A DNA stretch of 64,000 nucleotides from Formicarius rufipectus. Lineage: Eukaryota > Chordata > Aves > Passeriformes > Formicariidae. Below are positions 62,401-64,000 of this stretch, one piece after another. Where the stretch lies: assembly GCA_013399695.1 (NCBI GenBank), contig VXAU01004951.1:877891-941890 (forward strand), read 5' to 3'. Every line of letters begins with the position of its first letter. Positions within the stretch are counted from its first letter, which is position 1. A program made the translations under genes and the position numbers. Below the pieces are notes generated by a model. That model had not been told where the DNA came from and searched no databases. It saw only the letters and a list, made by a program, of their open reading frames with translations.

Positions 62401-64000
62401 GGTAAGACAAGGAAGTAGTATGAACCCACCATCTGGGGCTCTGATTTACAGCCAGAGGTTTTTAAAACTCAGTGTGATAATAGCACCCAATTGGTCCCCG
62501 AGAAGAAGGATGCTTCAAGCAGAGGTGTTTTTTTCTGGGCAGGTTGGAAGGCTCCTAATTACTAGAAATCAAGAGGAGAGTCGGTCAGGCATGAGATAAA
62601 ACCTCACAGTAGGGAGACAACTCCGTGGGAAATGGCTGTTTCTCAGCTCTTCATAAATGTAGAAAACAGTTATTGTCAAAGTTTTCCCTTCTCCTTATCT
62701 TGCTTGGCTATGGAAAGAAAAGCTCTGCCTCTCACCTCCAGTCACTCTGGGATTCCTGCGGTCATGTAGGGCACCCTCCCTTTGCTTCTGCTGCAGTGCC
62801 TTATGCTGGCACCCAGCAGACCCCACCTGGTAACCTGAGATAGGGTTAATGAGCTAGTGGCTTCCTTACATTGTTTCTTGTTTCAAGTTTGCCCTCTTGG
62901 CCTTCCACGCCCACCAAGCCTCTCTCCCCTGGTGCATCTGTGATGAATCCAGCTACATGAGTCAGTTATGTAGTGACCTGCTTTGGGCTATTTTGTAATC
63001 TGGAGGGCTGTGGTTAACCGGGAGAACCTGGTGTCAGGTGAAACCAGGACACTTCGTAAGCACCCCATGATAGCTGATTCCTTAGGAACACAAATTGAAG
63101 GGGAGGGCAAAGTGAATCAACTCTCTGATAGGATTGGGGATTGTCAAGCTACTGCCTTGACAAATCTGCCTTGTCTTAGGGTTTTTCTATCCCCATTTGT
63201 CACTGTGAATATTTCCTCTGCTTTGTGGTTTCTCTCCTGTGATTCAAGCATAGGCTTGGGAACTAGGAATTCTGTTTTTTTCCTAGATTCCTCAGAATTT
63301 GATGGAGTCACCATAAATTTATTCACCTCAAAACAGATTTGCATGATCATTTTGTCACTTGCGCAAAACTCTTTTGTCTCCTCCACATGCCTGGCCTCAA
63401 GGGCTGTGTTTCTACCTTGACTAAAAATGTGATGCTGGGATGCTTCTTACTTTCTCTATGCAGTACTGTTGGCCACCTAGTAAGACCAACATCTCATGGA
63501 GGTGAAGAGGGGCAGGTAAGGAAGACAGGAAGGCACCTGTGTCGTGTTTGGTTTCTGGGACATCTGATCAGAACTTTTTGTGACTCCAGGGTCACTTCCA
63601 GCTTTTTTGCCTCTCTCATTTCCTCTCCATACTGCTGCTGATCTTCTGCTTAGATATTGAAAATGTGTTGCTCTGTCTTTTGCCTGGGCCAATAACACTG
63701 GCAATTGTGGCTACAGCTGCTGCCATTTATTTAGGCCTTGTAGATCTATAGAGAAGGGTGGATCTGATACCTCCTACCTGCTCTGTTGTTGAGGACCACC
63801 CTGTTTTGCTGAGTTCCTTCAGAATTTGGCTTCTGGCTTGGATTCTCCCAGTTGGCTGCCTTGACATAGGGAGTAGCCAATTCATGGGAAGGGATAGTCA
63901 GTTCAGGCTAATGACGGGGGTGGGACAGGGCACTTACCTTGTAGGTTGTTGTTTAACACCTCTGCTCCAGAAGAGTATAATTTCCTTAATTCCCCTTTTA
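59431..64000. other. Non-coding stretch, no gene seen
   Basis: Contains a 33-bp pyrimidine tract at 61225-61257. The frame at 62983-63420 (145 codons) and others show no recognisable family. The string ending GAAACCAGGACA at 63051 resembles an ERV LTR end, but no partner end was found. The window ends in unremarkable DNA. Confidence 0.5.

Noticed and set aside
63035..63051. String ending GAAACCAGGACA, resembling an avian ERV LTR terminus
   Set aside because: Only about 11 bases match and neither a partner TGT end nor a target-site duplication was found.

Overview
The window looks like ordinary bird nuclear DNA with no protein-coding gene that I can support. The repeats identify the lineage: four segments match the 3' part of CR1, the dominant avian LINE. 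Two end in the (ATTCTATG)n-type tail, one (40450-40561) in a diverged form of it, and one weak copy lacks a clear tail. There are also two endogenous-retrovirus solo LTRs of types familiar from bird genomes. No mammalian-type SINEs, operons, ribosome-binding-site-spaced reading frames or CRISPR arrays are visible. CpG is scarce almost everywhere. No avian species can be named from this sequence alone.

Layout. 1-6110: unremarkable single-copy DNA with a polypyrimidine tract. 6114-6340: an isolated CpG cluster with a CTCF-like motif. 6345-16660: unremarkable, with a 21-bp tandem duplication at 11458-11499 and a homeodomain-site-rich patch at 12355-12430. 16665-17230: a CpG-retaining block that looks like a regulatory element. 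17231-30850: unremarkable apart from an AT-rich patch (20470-20640), a 77-bp polypurine tract (22264-22340) and a dense cluster of inverted and direct repeats (28997-29050). 30857-31753: a minus-strand solo LTR with an intact 5-bp target-site duplication. 32560-36380: several AT-rich, TAAT-rich blocks that resemble conserved non-coding elements. 37266-37501: A-rich tracts. 40450-43940: a cluster of CR1 fragments, one with an internal deletion. 46033-46058: a perfect 10-bp hairpin. 53001-53586: a second solo LTR on the plus strand. 55290-55680: another enhancer-like block. 59153-59430: a minus-strand CR1.

Interpretation. The sparse old repeats, lack of exons and scattered TAAT/GATA/E-box-rich patches fit a gene desert or a very long intron, possibly one carrying developmental enhancers. 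That last step is inference: conservation cannot be measured from one sequence. Every open reading frame examined (longest 187 codons, at 1257-1820 minus) lacks recognisable domains or support and was treated as chance. I found no convincing new biological system. The strongest positive results are the solo LTR with its matching AATGG duplication, the internally deleted CR1, and the CpG-retaining blocks near 6.2 kb and 16.9 kb.
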